Shown here: piece by piece, positions 22,636-36,412 of the stretch
Position numbering within the stretch: position 1 is the first letter of the stretch
How the letters are laid out: every line of letters starts with the position of its first letter
From: Flaccisagitta enflata
Taxonomy: Eukaryota > Chaetognatha > Sagittoidea > Aphragmophora
Direction of reading: 5' to 3'
Assembly (NCBI GenBank): GCA_965153355.1
Contig: OZ231126.1
Span: 66,216,001-66,280,000, forward strand
DNA length: 64,000 nt
Notes under the pieces: model-generated
The model's database searches: none
Told to the model about the DNA's origin: nothing
Seen by the model: only the letters and a program-made list of their open reading frames with translations
Made by a program: the position numbers and the translations under genes

Positions 22636-22763
22636 CAAACATGGTCGCCTGGTGAGAGCTAACCAGACTATGATACCAGTTGTGAGTAGCAGCAACAATA
22701 GCAGAACCGCGATGACAGTAGTAAGGCGAAGGCGAAGGCGAAGGCAGTTTTTTATTGGTTCTT
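22636..22763 (-). CDS. Transmembrane exon, probably of the M13 peptidase gene
   Basis: The minus strand has a T-rich tract ending CAG (exon starts at 22763), 2 bases plus 42 codons, and a GTAAGG donor (exon ends at 22636, phase 0). The peptide starts EEPIKNCLRLRLRL, then a run TTVIAVLLLLLLLTTGIIVW, then LALTRRPCL. The basic residues before a 25-residue hydrophobic segment fit a type II signal anchor. M13 enzymes have such an anchor, followed by a conserved Cys and then the DPCxDFY region. The phase matches the exon at 1412 exactly, which also follows in order on the same strand. Membership in that gene is inferred; some other membrane protein is possible. The start codon exon lies upstream (higher coordinate) and was not found. 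Confidence 0.6.
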
Positions 22764-22956
22764 CTGAAAAAAAAAAATTAAGTTGAGCCCTGATGAAGTG
22801 CAAGTGCTTTTTGGGCGTTTTTCTTGGTGAACAGATTCACATCACAAATTTGAAAATTGTGATAAAATACATTTTAGAATTTGCAATTCTAACTTGGAGT
22901 AGTCAAAAATTATAGAATTATTTTTTACCAATTTCTTGGTTGCGATGTATTCATTA

Positions 22957-23291
22957 GGGTGACTTAAAGTATGGTCAAATTCGAATCTCGTCTTCCTTGC
23001 GGGAGAAATGTGACCATTTCCATCATAGATGGTAACTCTAAAATCTGGAGATGATCAGACAAAGTTTACTCATGGCCGCAACCCCACCCCATTCCCATTA
23101 TAAAAGATAGGAAGCTGCAGAGGCCAAAATCCTTCCTGTACATTTTCTATGGGAAATGAGGGGGGGTTGCGGCCATGAGTAAACTTCATTTGATTGCCAC
23201 CAGATTTTAGGGTTATCATCTGTGATGGAAATGGTATCATTTCTCCCGCGAGGGAGACCAGATTCAAATATGACCATATTTTCAGTCACCC
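22957..23291. mobile_element. TA-flanked TIR element 2 (GGGTGACT)
   Basis: The ends GGGTGACTTAAAGTATGGTC and its near inverse are flanked by TA (22955-22956 and 23292-23293). The arms extend through GGGAGAAATG.GACCATTTCC and GTTTACTCATGGCCGCAACC, so nearly the whole 335 bp folds back. It sits about 200 bases upstream of the transmembrane exon. Confidence 0.8.
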
Positions 23292-23337
23292 TAGTATTCA
23301 TATGCATCTTGTAAGATGTTAACAAGCGATTTTAAGT

Positions 23338-23673
<336 letters not shown>

Positions 23674-23679
23674 CCCTTC

Positions 23680-25094
23680 TTGACCTTAGTTGGTTTTTTT
23701 AATCGCCATATCTTGAGTTTTACCATGGTCATATCGAGGTCGTGGCTCTATCAACTTCAATCAAAAACTACCTAATGTCATAAAAATAGCATTTTTCGAG
23801 AATTAGGTGAAACAACGACCTACCGGGAGACGGCATTTTCAATGAAAAAGGAAGTGTGCAAATCTCACAATTACGAGCAATGATACATCATCAAAAATCT
23901 CCTCTGATTCGAAAATGATTTTGATAGTTTTTTTTTTAAGTTGTTTTGTGTTAAAATGAAAAACACTACAAGAACGAGAATAAATCGCAAACCGATTTTT
24001 TTAACCCGCTTTTTCTGTCGATCCTGGCGTTTGCCTCCTATATTTCTTTTGGTCGCGACCTTTAGAACTCATATTCATTAATCATCACCTAACTAAACTT
24101 TCAATAGAGGCAGCTATCGCTGACTGGAAAAAAGTCGTAAAACAGGGATTTTTCTTCTTTATGATGTCTTTTTTCTTAATTGCAGTCCAAACTAGAAAGA
24201 ATTCTCTTGGTTACAAGATGCTAGACTGCTATTCATTTCGATTGAAAGACCTGATTCCTGGGATGATTACTGTGTTTCAAAGGCATTGACTTAATTCAGG
24301 GGAACAAAAATTTAAATGAGAATTATTTTTAAAATCTTACGACACATGTAAAAAGTGCAACAGCATCAGTGGACATGATAAGTGTAATTGCATCTTTTTG
24401 GATCAAATTAGAAAATCCTAGTGAGGTCTTTGTTTGTCAAACTAGTTGATGTTGAATAAAAAAATTGGCTCTTCTGCCTTATGCATGCTGGAAAACTTAG
24501 TCAAATCAGTAAGAGATTGCATCTTTACACTGTCTTTAGATCGAATTGAAATATGCAAAACCTTTATTACTCTTAAACTTCTTGGCAAAAGTTTTCAAAT
24601 TTTCAGTGAATGTTGCTTATGTGTGACGGTTTTACTCTGCCAAACCTCAGATCTTAGTACTTTAAATCATGGGGATTGCATTACACTGAAAGAACGTCCT
24701 TTTTTGGAGCAAAATCAACTTTTTCCAACTTTTTTTTCAAAGAAGCTTGTAATTTTCTGCCCGTAAATTCCAAATGGATGGAACTGGAACTCTAAGAACA
24801 CTTTAAGATTACAGATGATAATTCATAGACTTCCGTTTTGCTTGCAAATTTGACAGATTTCATTATGAATTAAAAGAAATCATAGTGATTTTTCTTGTTT
24901 GGCACTCATGATTTCCTAAAAAATCATCCAAAACAATGAAAATCCCACTAGATATCAAAATTTTCTTAGAGTCAACAGCTTATTCAGTACTCATATCCAA
25001 TGTTTCACATGACAAAATGGTCATATGTTATCAATATTCAATAAAAAGTTGAAGATTTTTTGCCCAGTAGTTAAGATGTTATAAAGAATTTGCA
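23680..25094. other. 1.4 kb without recognised genes or repeats
   Basis: AT-rich sequence with a longest plus frame of 106 codons (24446-24766) that has no recognisable motif or splice context. I treat it as noncoding. Confidence 0.4.
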
Positions 25095-25096
25095 TA

Positions 25097-26043
25097 AAGT
25101 CAAATCCCGCTCTATCGGATCTCAGGGGACTAACAAATTTGATCTATTATACAGGGAATACCCCGCCTACCGGGATGAAAGAAAACGACATATCTCTGCC
25201 TCTGAAAATGGTGGATCAATTCTGAAATCTGTTCTAAAGAGAGTTTCTGCACCGATTTTTTTACATACAAACTTTGATCTGGTGAGACCAATACATTGGC
25301 CTCAGTATTACATCCTTTGCAAGGCGTGAAATCTGCAATCGCAAAAATTTGAGATAGGGGTGTTTGCATAACAAATCTTCATTCTCTTGTCAAACCAAAA
25401 CAAATTGAACTAATATGCTCGGGTTGGTCTTGAATGATAGATAATTTGATGTAGTTTCCATTTATTTCACCATTTATTTTGCCAACTTATTTTGATTTTT
25501 GTAAATTAAACCATGTTTCATGTCAAAAAAGTTTGATTTTTGATCTGTTGTCTCCCATCAAGTAACGAATATCAAAGATAGAACCCTCGATATCAACTAT
25601 TTAAGATTTTTTTGAAACTACATGGGTTCCACTTCACTTTACGACAAGGCCATGTATTTTCAGCCAATTTTCGTTGGAATGGTTACCACTTAAACCGCAA
25701 TATTCACAGATGTTTAAAAGAAATTTGGTAAAATTCGTCAAATTTGGTTTTTTTTCAGTCTATTTGTGTACTTATGGTACACTATTCAGTAAAGATTTGT
25801 TTTGAGGACATAAAATCGGTTTAAAAGATCTGTCAGGATCAGTTTTCAGATAGTTTTTTTCATTTTCAGAAGAGAAAATACGTCGTTTTCTTTTGTCCCG
25901 GTTGGCGCGGTATTCCCTGTAGGCGGAATTCTGTTGCAGCCAATATAAGAAACAAAATAAAACTGATTGAAGGGACACAGAATTAGCATCTGTTATAGGC
26001 GGAATTCCTCTAAAAGCAGGTCGGTAGGAGCGGGGTTCAACTG
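25097..26043. mobile_element. TA-flanked TIR element 3, pogo/Tigger-like ends
   Basis: Left AAGTCAAATCCCGCTCTATC and right inverse CAGTTGAACCCCGCTCCTAC are flanked by TA. Ends of CAGT(T/C)GAACC(C/T)CGCT type are characteristic of the pogo/Tigger group. A second paired block, TACAGGGAATACCCCGCC, lies about 55-125 bases inside each end. 947 bp, no transposase reading frame. Confidence 0.75.
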
Positions 26044-26086
26044 TATTTCAAATCGATCTAAAGAAGGTGTAGCACCCTGTAATCTA

Positions 26087-26641
<555 letters not shown>

Positions 26642-26933
26642 TATAACGTTACAGACTACCTGGTGTGTAGATATTTTGGCCAGTTTATAACAAATTTTTG
26701 GTCAGATCAGTAACTAGTTTTTGGCCACATGCTTAGGCCTGCAGCTTTCTTAAACCCATTGGTGCACAAAATTTGTTGCTATCATGCCCAATCATCACTT
26801 GGGACATTTCAAAGTTCAAATAGACTTTAACTGACTTAAAAACAAGTGACGCAGAAGCACAACATTGTTGCGGATAGTTTGGCAGGGGCGTCCAACATCC
26901 ATCCGCACCCCACACCCCCTACACACATGAATA

Positions 26934-27075
26934 AGTAGTCTTCCAAGGATGTCACATGGTCAGCGGTACCTGATGCTCTGCTTGGAGTGAAGTGGTGAAG
27001 TGAGAGCAGGGCAGTGGCCTTAAAGGGCCAATGTACTGTAGGACACAGGGGTGAATTTCCAGACACCCTGAGTGG
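26934..27075 (-). mobile_element. Family D 3' part
   Basis: AGTCTTCCAAGGATGTCACA, GGTCAGCGGTACCTGATGC, AGGGCAGTGGCCTTAAAGGG and GACACAGGGGTGAATTTCC, in the reverse of the order at 5500-5645. Confidence 0.7.
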
Positions 27076-27293
27076 GAATACATCAAGTCTAAGAAGTCTG
27101 ATTGAGGTAATGAAAGGCGGATAAGAGGACTGAAGGGCAGATTTTACATCTGAAGAGTAGAGTTGAGGTCGGAGGGCAGGCTTGAGGCAGGGGTGTATAT
27201 GATTGAGTGGCTTTTGGTTTTATTCCCCCCCCTTTGATTTTCTTCCCTACAACATGTTGTGTCGCGTAACAAAATCGTTGATTTTCTTCCCTA

Positions 27294-28205
27294 ACTATGG
27301 CAAAATAAAAAAAGACAGTAATTTTCAAAATGATATTGTGAGCTTATTTTTTGGAGCAGGTTCATAATGTTTTAGACTAAGATAGTTTGTCAAATTTGCT
27401 ACCTGGTAAAAAAATCAGATCTTGAAAAAGTTGATTTTTGCGCCCATAGCATTGAGTTTTGCAAAATTTGTCAATTGAACCATCGCCGAATAGGTTTCAG
27501 TTTAGATCCAACTTTAAAAATTTACTCTCAGCTCAACTTTTGGAGAGAGATCAATATTTCTGAGATGGGGATAGAAGGTCAAATTTCTGACACTGCCAAA
27601 AAATCAGAATTCAAAAAAGTGTATTTTTGTACCTAAAATTTTTATTAAAAGTCTATTCAGGAAAATTGATGATACTGGTGCAAAAATACACTTTTTTGAG
27701 TTCCGATTTTTTTGCTGTGTCAAAAACTTGTCATACTATCACCACCTAAAAAAATTGTGAAGCTACTAACAAAAATGAACATTTGAAATCATTTCTAGAT
27801 AAATGTTTTTTTATTTTGACCATCCAACTTTAACCGATTTTACAAAAATTGATGTTGCAACTACAAAAATAAACTTTTTTGAGTTCTGATTTTTTCACTG
27901 TGTCAGAAATTTGACATGCTATCATCATCTAAAAAATTTTGATCTTGCTCCAAAAATTGAGCTCACAATTAATTTTCAAAGTTAGATCTAAACTGAAAAT
28001 GAAACCAACTCGGTGATTGTTCAATAGACAAATTTTGCAAAAATCAATGCTATGGGCCCAAAAATCAACTTTTTCAAGATCTGATTTTTTTGCTAGGTAC
28101 CAAATTTGACAAACTATCTTGGTCTAGAAAATTATAAAGCTGCTCCAAAAAATGAGCTCTCAATATCATTTTGAAAATTACTGTCTTTTTTTATTTTGCC
28201 ATAGT
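27294..28205. mobile_element. TA-flanked TIR element 5, near-complete 912-bp palindrome
   Basis: ACTATGGCAAAATAAAAAAA and its inverse form the ends, with TA on both sides. The arms pair almost to the centre (about 27750): ATGATATTGTGAGCT, TTTGGAGCAG, AGATAGTTTGTCAAATTTG, AAAAAGTTGATTTTTG and GCCCATAGCATTGA all recur inverted. By eye arm divergence is under 15 percent. Confidence 0.85.
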
Positions 28206-28479
28206 TATAAAGCAATAAAACAGTATATTAATGATTTAAATAGCGTTTAATAGTTTTATAGTAATCAAATACTATCTTTTGTAACTGCCAAAAGTGTAAA
28301 GTCTTCTAAGATTTCATCTTATCTTCTTTTCCACCCTTTGATTTTCTTCCCCATCTCCAAACCCTTTGGAGGAATACATACGTAAAGTCAGAGGGCCCTG
28401 ATATAGGCCTAGGAAGGCTAATTTGAGGGTCAAGAGGGCTAAAATCAGGCCTAAGATTGCTGATTTGAGGCCCCAATGT

Positions 28480-28590
28480 CCAATATGGGGGGACAGAAGA
28501 ATGGACGGATGGACAAACATCTGGAAATTCACCCCTGTGTCCTACAGGACACCGACCCTTTGGGGCCACTGCCTAAATAGCATAAAAAAC
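28480..28590 (+). mobile_element. Family D core
   Basis: ACATCTGGAAATTCACCCCT, GTCCTACAGGACACCGACCC and TTTGGGGCCACTGCC, preceded by TTGAGG/GGCCTAAGAT-type repeats (28390-28480). CCCTTTGATTTTCTTCCCC at 28334 also occurs near 27231 and 27280. Confidence 0.65.
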
Positions 28591-28639
28591 ACACATGTTC
28601 ACACTTTTCAACTTGTGCTCATGAAACAATAGACCAACG

Positions 28640-29168
28640 GACGAACCAACAAATGGACTGACCGACCAACAGATGGACAATGCCTTGTATAAAGTTGCAT
28701 GTCTGTAACAAAAAAAAGAAAAAATTCAGCAACAAGGCCGGATACACGGCCAATACCAGTCGCGGACGGGTGGGCAGGGGCGGACATGCGCGTTTTCACA
28801 CTTTCCAACTCGATCACCACGGACCAACCAACCGACCAACCAACCGACCAACGGACGGACGGACAAAGCCTCTTATAGAGTCGCTTGTCCGCGACTTAAA
28901 AAATTGATGATCATAAAGACCATTTACACCTTTTACACCTTTTGAAAGAAAAGTAGGAGTTCTTTTTTAGCTAACAGTATAAGACAAGGCAGGATGAATG
29001 GTTACCCCAGTTGCATGCAGGTGGGCAGGGGTGTATTTGAGGTCACTAGAGTATTTGGGCAGGCGCAGTAAGGTCAAAGATAAAAAAAAACCTAAAAAAG
29101 TAAAATGTTTCCAAGCAACTGACCAACAAATGAAAGGACAAAGCGGGTGTAGTCACATAGCGTACAAC
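28640..29168 (+). mobile_element. Three family A copies in tandem
   Basis: A truncated copy lies at 28640-28712 (CCTTGTATAAAGTTGCATG end). A full copy lies at 28731-28897 (AACAAGGCCGGATACACGGC...TCTTATAGAGTCGCTTGTCC then GCGACTTAA). A degenerate copy lies at 28983-29168 (GACAAGGCAGGATGAATGG...AAAGCGGGTGTAGTCACATAG). All have the same orientation. Confidence 0.75.
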
Positions 29169-29856
29169 AAGAAATGTTTACTTAAAAATTAATTCAATTT
29201 GCTAATATTGCCTTAAAATGAATGCAAAAACTTTAATTTTACTTTATGTTTCAAAAAGTCGAAATAAATGATTCGACTTTTTACCAAAAATTTGAATTAC
29301 AAATGACGACTGAAAGTTTGACCTGTACAGATCTGCGTTGGCAGGATGTTTTTTTTTTTTCTTTAGAGTTCATGTTCCAAAGGAATTTGTTTTTAATTCG
29401 ATTTTGTTATGAAAGAGAAAGAAGAGAATGACACATGGTTGATTAATGCAATAGTATCAATTTTTTCTTATTTTGAAATCAATGAATATTTATATGTGAA
29501 ATTGACAACATTACCACCAAACCAAACCAAAATAAGGACAAGAGCCTTAGGAGCTCTAACTGGTGTTTAATTGCGACCCTTCACAACTATCCTTTTAATT
29601 AGCAAAAATCCACTTCAAACCTTACCAAAGAGCTGCTCGATAGAAACATATCAACTGCAAGAAAAATCCACAATTGTCAGCTATTTGTGTCATGCGCCAG
29701 TGACAAGAAAGAGTACCAGACATGTGTGTTGAACTCTGCCCCAGATTCCTCATACCTATCTGATCTTCCCATTGTAAAAAGCTCATAACCCCCACAACCT
29801 TAAATTAAGATTTTTCTCACTAATTGAGTACATTCCACCAAATTCTGAGGTTCATA
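29169..29856. other. No gene recognised
   Basis: AT-rich. CCAAACCAAACCAAAATAAG at 29516 is a short local repeat. No exon-like segment. Confidence 0.4.
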
Positions 29857-30438
29857 ACACCCCTGACAAAATTAGGCGAACTGGGGTTGAATTTCATGTA
29901 TTTGAGCCTGACAAAGTGATTTAAATGGTACTTTGGGATATGTACATATGGACTAAGGTAAATTCCGTCCAAGTTCAGCCAAAATTATCAAAAAGAATAG
30001 GTTGAAATCCTATTTTATAGCCATTCTCTGATAAAAGACAGTTCCACTTTGTCCGTTATTACCAAGTTTCTTATTGCACTTTTTTTAGCCCCAAGGGCTG
30101 CCCCTGCCCATTTCTTTGACCTCCTCTCTTAGTTTTATCTACAGAATGAGTTTTTAGCCATCAAAGGCCCAAAAAACTTGGGTATCGGCCGCGAAAAACA
30201 GCTGTAGGGTTTTGCCATCTTTTTGTGAAATATTTCTGGGAAAATCCGTCACAATCTGATTTGCCATTTCTGACTTATCACCTTTTCACCCTTCTACCAG
30301 TAAATAATCCCCGTATGTTGCTCTTCTATGTTAAAATATGACATTTTAGCTATCTCTATGACTACGTCAAATCTTGCAGAGCTTGGGCCAATAATTCACC
30401 CTCTAGGGCATATGTTCGCCTAATTGTGTCTGGGGTGT
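29857..30438. mobile_element. TA-flanked TIR element 6 (ACACCCCTGAC)
   Basis: ACACCCCTGACAAAATTAGG then CGAAC pairs with GTTCG then CCTAATTGTGTCTGGGGTGT; TA lies at 29855-29856 and 30439-30440. 582 bp. Only the outer 35-60 bases pair well. Confidence 0.7.
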
Positions 30439-30945
30439 TAGTAATCTTATCCCAATTGTAAGACAAACATATTTCCAAAGAATAAGTTATTCATCGAAAG
30501 ACAAATGAGTTATTAAAGGCAATGTTGTAAAAAAAACCATACCGTAGAGGCAAGAATCGAGAGTCAACCAACGGGGACCGCCGGCATTCTAAACTAGATC
30601 ATATGTGAATCATATAAACTACTGACAATAATCCTGTTTTAAGTAGTGACGGGATAAGCTTGATCAAAATATTTATCTAGTTTCTTTTTAACCATAATAC
30701 TGTGTACCACAATCCATAACAGCGCCCGGTTCTAAAGGCTCTGAGGATAGGTAAAGAGGTAATTAAGCAAGAGACCAATTGCAAGAGACTAGACCATTTA
30801 TGAATGTTTAACTAACTAGATATAAGAGTTAAAGAAGAGCGAGATCGTTTGCAGAGGGCTCGCGAGTAGGCGAATAAATATTCAAGATCGTTAGTGTAGA
30901 CTAGATTGAAAGTTGCTGATTATTGTGAATTATTGTCGGAAGTGA
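30439..30945. other. No gene recognised
   Basis: This precedes the LINE fragment and could include more of its decayed 5' part, but no motif is visible. Confidence 0.35.
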
Positions 30946-31536
30946 TGGCCAAAGGAAGAGTGTTTTCTGGGTGGTGAAGAATTGTGGAGGCCGCGAGAGC
31001 TTCTTTTACAGCGTAAGATGAAAGCGACTCAACGGTCGAAGTGCTGGGACTCCGTCTCCCCCCATTTGGTGAACGGAGTGGTTCCACCTAGTGCTGCCAA
31101 GGAGATAATGAATCAAATCCACGTTAAAGCAGTTAGCAACGCTGTTGATAGTTCCTCGCCTAACCACGTTCTAAACGGCAACCCTCCTTTGATCCACCCG
31201 GGTGAACAATCCTTACCTCGTCGGACCAGGACGATATTGTCACAGCTCAGATCTGGTCATTGCGCCAGACTCGAATCCTACCGCCATCGCATTGGCCGGT
31301 CGACCTCCGACCTCTGCCCCGAATGCCATTCTAGTCCTCATTCTTCTAGTCATTTATTCAGCTGTACCTCGTTCCCCAACAACTTGACGACGACGGATTT
31401 GTGGGAACGCCCCCGTGAAGCGGCCATTTTTCTTGCTACTCTCCCATCTTTCAAGGACTTGCCAGACCCCGGCCCTCCCCCTCCTCCTCAAGCGATTCGT
31501 AGAAGACGGCCTCCCCCGGAGCCAACTCCACCTTGA
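30946..31536 (+). CDS. C-terminal fragment of a jockey/CR1-group LINE polyprotein
   Basis: The frame is open from 30946 to the stop at 31534-31536. It contains SLPRRTRTILSQLRSGHCAR (about 31215-31275), RIGRSTSDLCPECHSSPHSS and then HLFSC. The LPRxxRxxLxQLRSGxC segment followed by CPxCxxxxHxxxHLFxC is a widespread ending of jockey-type non-LTR retrotransposon proteins: an RNase H-proximal region and a Cys/His knuckle. The C-terminus is proline-rich (DPGPPPPPQ...PPPEPTPP). The reverse transcriptase and endonuclease are missing, so it is a 5'-truncated dead copy. A 3' (AAC)n tail follows 16 bases after the stop. Confidence 0.8.
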   Translation, partial: WPKEECFLGGEELWRPRELLLQRKMKATQRSKCWDSVSPHLVNGVVPPSAAKEIMNQIHVKAVSNAVDSSSPNHVLNGNPPLIHPGEQSLPRRTRTILSQLRSGHCARLESYRHRIGRSTSDLCPECHSSPHSSSHLFSCTSFPNNLTTTDLWERPREAAIFLATLPSFKDLPDPGPPPPPQAIRRRRPPPEPTPP

Positions 31537-31551
31537 AACACGACGTTGGTT

Positions 31552-31681
<130 letters not shown>

Positions 31682-31689
31682 GCGTCAAA

Positions 31690-33224
31690 TGAGAATTTGT
31701 GTCCACTCAAGTCGTTTGATTTTTGATTTGAGCTTTTTGCTGTCTCCCTCGAGAGCATCAAATAAGGCACAAGCGTGATGAGCTGCATGGCGAATAAAAC
31801 GCCTGTAATAATTGCTATCTTACTAATATGTATATCGACAAGCATTATGGGACATAACTACCAAAAGCATTATATGATTTTATTTTTAAACTCATTTTGC
31901 TTAGACATTAAGCATCTTTTCTTTTACCATTCCATGGGAACCAACTTGAGGGACAATTCCCTCCATTTTCATGTTATTGGGTTGATCCTAAGCAGAGCAA
32001 TAGGAATTTTCTTGGAGCGTATCAATTCGCGAACACCCCCAAATTTGTTCCTAACGCATACCTAATGCTTTTGTGACGAGTAGGTTGATGGGAAGGTCGA
32101 TGAGATGGTCGATGATCAGTCAGAGATGAATCGTGTCGACAGATGTTTCCAGATGACCAAAAAAAAAAAGATGATAGATCTTTCTTTATTTAAGGCAATA
32201 ACTGTATCATCCCCGGACAACACATACCATTATCTTCACCCACCTGGAAAGAAGTATGAAGAAGTAGAGGTAGGAATGATGCAGTAGAGATGGTGTTACA
32301 GATGGCTATCCAGATGGTAGTGCAGATAGACGAGAGTAATCCGATTAGAATCTCGAAGGGATAATGAATTATTTTCTAGTTGACGCGAAACTAATCCATC
32401 CATCCATTGAATGTGGTAATTCCAATTGTTCGTTAATCGTTCATTAATTAAGTCAATTGCAAGACATATCGCCTGTCATTCCGAGGAAATCGGGCGGTCT
32501 TATTTTCCAAATTCAATTACGGAGACGATAGAAAGTATGATTCCATTTAAAAGTGAAAGTTTTTTTTCTGATGAAATTTTTCATGTTAAAAAAACCGTAG
32601 GTGAGGCGTGAAAAAAATTGCACAAGATGCAACCAAGTGCCGAATAGGACGAAAGGTCCTATCCGGTCACGGCTGAATAGCTGCTAATCCTCGAATTCTA
32701 TATCTAATTAATTATGATGATAATTGAGAGAGAGAAAGAAATTGGCAAAAGGAAACAGGCTATAATCCAGACTGAAGAGAAATTCAGAGCGCAATCGAGC
32801 AATGCAGAAAGCGAGAGGCAGAGAGAATTTGGAATCATAATAATACCAAAGGTCAGAACCGTCTGGTTCTTCACTATATGCCACTATGGCGTGAAAACGA
32901 CACAATTTACACAAAATCTGATCACACCACGTGAAAGAGCGTGAAATTTTGTGTCTACACTGAGAATTTGAAGTCTTAAATCCGAGGCGTTCAGTCACAA
33001 TGAAATTTTATATTTTATAGGTCCAGAAAGTGTTGCCGAATAGAAACGCTCATCGGACGTTCATCGTAGTTATTTTCTTCTTAGCGGCAGTCAAGATTTC
33101 GCGGACTTCGAAGAAAAAAAAATCAATTTGTCCAATCTACAAAAATGCCCATATCTCATGAACCCTTTGGGCTACACCCATGATTTGCGGGAAAACAGAC
33201 TTTACCAAGGGGGGATCAAGAGAA
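31690..33224. other. No gene recognised
   Basis: Frames at 31775-32065 (a hydrophobic start) and 32105-32287 have no family motif and no convincing splice sites. GATGGTCGATGA-type short repeats occur near 32085-32120. A possible family A/B start (AACAAGGTCATTAGACCTAA) lies at 33225. Confidence 0.4.
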
Positions 33225-33630
33225 AACAAGGTCATTAGACCTAAGTCGCGTGTGTTGGCACTTTCAAAAACAGTCAGGTAGACAGACAGACAGACAAATA
33301 TTTTTTTTTCTTTAAAAAGACATTTAAAACAGTTATTTACTACTCCAGGCTTCTTCTCCGCTATTCAGGGGCATGAAAATAACAATAAAAAGCCTATAAA
33401 ATGACTTTGTGATTAGAGTTGAGAGTGACTCGGGTTTTCAATCACCACCGATTTTCAGGGATTTTTCCTTGCCACCACCGTTTTTCGGTTTTTTTCAGTG
33501 ATTTTTACTTTGCATCTGCTTATCGGGTTGTTCAGATGCATCATGCTGTATAAAACTTGAGCACAATTAATCATCAGAACCTATTAACTACCAATGTAAT
33601 GAAAAAAAGAAAAGCTTAATTGAACAGTTT

Positions 33631-34033
33631 TTAGTCGCGTGCACGCAATTCTACAACCCGCTTTGTCCGTCCGTCGGTCCGTCGGTCCGTCGGTCCGTCC
33701 CTCCGTCCGTCCGTCCGTCAGTCCGTCACACTTTACTTTTCTATTGTACTTTAAGTTATTTCTAGTCATTCTAAGTCATTTTAAGTCATTTTAAATCATT
33801 TTAAGTCATTCTAAGTCATTCTAAGTCATTCTAAGTCATTCTAAGTCATTCTAAGTCATTCTAAGTTATTCTAAGTCACTTAAGTCAAATAGGTCAAAGT
33901 AGTCATTTCAGTCAATTTAGGTCTTTTCAGGTCATTTAAAGTTGTCCTGAGTCATTTTAAGTCATCTTGAGTCAATAAAAGTCATCTTAAGTTATTTATG
34001 TCTCGCGCGCGACTTATAGGTGTTGGCCTTGTT
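33631..34033 (-). mobile_element. Complete family B element
   Basis: TTAGTCGCGTGCACGCAATT, CTACAACCCGCTTTGTCCG, a GTCGGTCCGTC array, CACACTTTACTTTTC, about 20 AGTCATTCTA units, and GCGCGCGACTTATAGGTGTT then GGCCTTGTT. It has the same plan as 713-1106 in the opposite orientation. Confidence 0.85.
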
Positions 34034-34094
34034 TTTTTCCAAATTGAGCAATAGACCTGAATGAAGATCAACAAGTGAAGCGGGGTCACAAATA

Positions 34095-35069
34095 CAGGGT
34101 TTTTCACGCCAACACGCCGATTACAAAACGACATTTCTCAGCTTCTGGTAACAATAATAAGATTCTGAAAAAAGGTATTTTTAGCTAATGAGCTCCGATT
34201 TTGTGTGGTGGCTTTGTCTATGATTAAATGTCAAGACGTTAATCGGTCAGAGACCTCTACAAAAAATTCGATTTTTCCGTTGCCATTTCAAAAAAGAAAA
34301 AAAATTACTGTCCCGGAAAACGAGCATTAGCTTTGAAGGTGCGCTGCTTCTCATCCAACAAAGCCATGGACTACCAATTGGTCCCATTTCAAAGAGTTGT
34401 CTTAGCTCTTAAAATTGCGACCAATCCAGGGCCTGTAGCTCAATTTGTTTAAAGGAAGTGCTCCTCCAAAATTAATGATGTGTGTCAGTGAAAGTGGCCC
34501 CGTGAGCTTATGGAGGATTGCCATTCAACAATCAACTTCCTCAATCAGGCGAAGGCAAAGATGCCATGAAATCATATTTGGGTACCAACCGAAGTTTTTA
34601 CCAACCATAAGGCTGACTAATGACCAACGAGCTTACTTGTGCAACAAAGAAGGACCAACAGGAGTAAGTTCGCAGTGCAAGACAACATCTTTGAATAGTT
34701 CAATTTCAAACGTTACGCAATTACGTGTTGTTCTTTTTTTTAGTTCAATTTTTCTACAGACAGTAATTCATACTAATTTGGAATCATTAACTTAAGTCTC
34801 ATGACCTATTTCTTGCCTGATACGGTTTGATATGGACTAAGACTGAAAAATGCTTTCCTTGAAATTAAGATTTAGTGGCTCTAAGCCAAATTTTAGGAAT
34901 TCATTCACTCATTTATGTTATGTTAGCTATTTGGAGTGACACCATCAAAGTTTCACATAACAAAATCGGAGCTCAGGAGCTGTTTCGTTCACTTTTCAGA
35001 AATCAATTATCATGTCTAGAAGCTGAGAAACGCTGTTTTGTAATCGGCGTGTTGGCGTGAAAAACCCTG
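34095..35069. mobile_element. TA-flanked TIR element 7 (CAGGGTTTTTCACGCC)
   Basis: CAGGGTTTTTCACGCCAACA then CGCCGATTACAAAACG pairs with its inverse at the right end; TA lies outside both. A second pair (AGCTCCGATTTTGTG / CAAAATCGGAGCT) lies about 95 bases in. A CAGGG start with TA duplication fits Tc1/mariner MITEs. 975 bp, no transposase. Confidence 0.8.
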
Positions 35070-35071
35070 TA

Positions 35072-35390
35072 TTGTTGCGGACTGGTGAGCTTGGGCACCC
35101 AACCCGACCCTTGCTGACAGATGGACTGACAGATCGATGGACAGACAAAGCCTCTTAAATAGTTGCATGTCTGCAACTTTAAAAACAAGGCCAACACCCG
35201 TAAGTCGTGTTCGAGACTTACAGAATGACTTAGAATGACTTAGAATGACTTAGAATGACTTAGTATACCCTAAAATGACTTAAAATGACTTAAAGAACTA
35301 AAACTGATAAAAAAAGTAAAATAGGGACCGGCCGACCGACCAACCGACACGGACAGACAAAGTGGGGTGTAGAGTTGCGTGCACGCGACG
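35072..35390 (+). mobile_element. Family A fragment followed by family B
   Basis: 35072-35176 is a family A tail (GCCTCTTAAATAGTTGCATG then TCTGCAAC). 35184-35390 is a short family B (AACAAGGCCAACACCCGTAA, AATGACTTAG units at 35220-35300, GACCGGCCGACC array, GGTGTAGAGTTGCGTGCACG end). Confidence 0.75.
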
Positions 35391-36205
<815 letters not shown>

Positions 36206-36412
36206 TAGTCGCGTGCACGCGACTCTACAACCCGCTTTGTCCGTCGGTCGGTCGGTTGGTCGGTTGGTTGGTCGGTCGGTCGGTCACATTTTACTTTTTT
36301 TTATGATTTTATTTCTTTGACCTCACTGCTCTTGCCTAAATGGTCTAGTGACCTCAAATTTGGCCCCTGCCCACCCGCACGCGACTTTGGTAGCCGTGTA
36401 TCCGGCCTTGTT
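36206..36412 (-). mobile_element. Complete family A element
   Basis: TTAGTCGCGTGCACGCGACT, CTACAACCCGCTTTGTCCG, a GGTCGGTTGGTCGG array, GACCTCACTGCTCTTGCC, GTAGCCGTGTATCCGGCC and TTGTTT. Confidence 0.85.

Noticed and set aside
24446-24766. 106-codon frame, one of the longer non-repetitive frames
   Set aside because: No recognisable motif, no splice context, and within the chance range for a window of this size.
31775-32065. 96-codon frame with a hydrophobic start resembling a signal peptide
   Set aside because: No family motif, no splice sites, and AT-rich composition like its noncoding neighbours.
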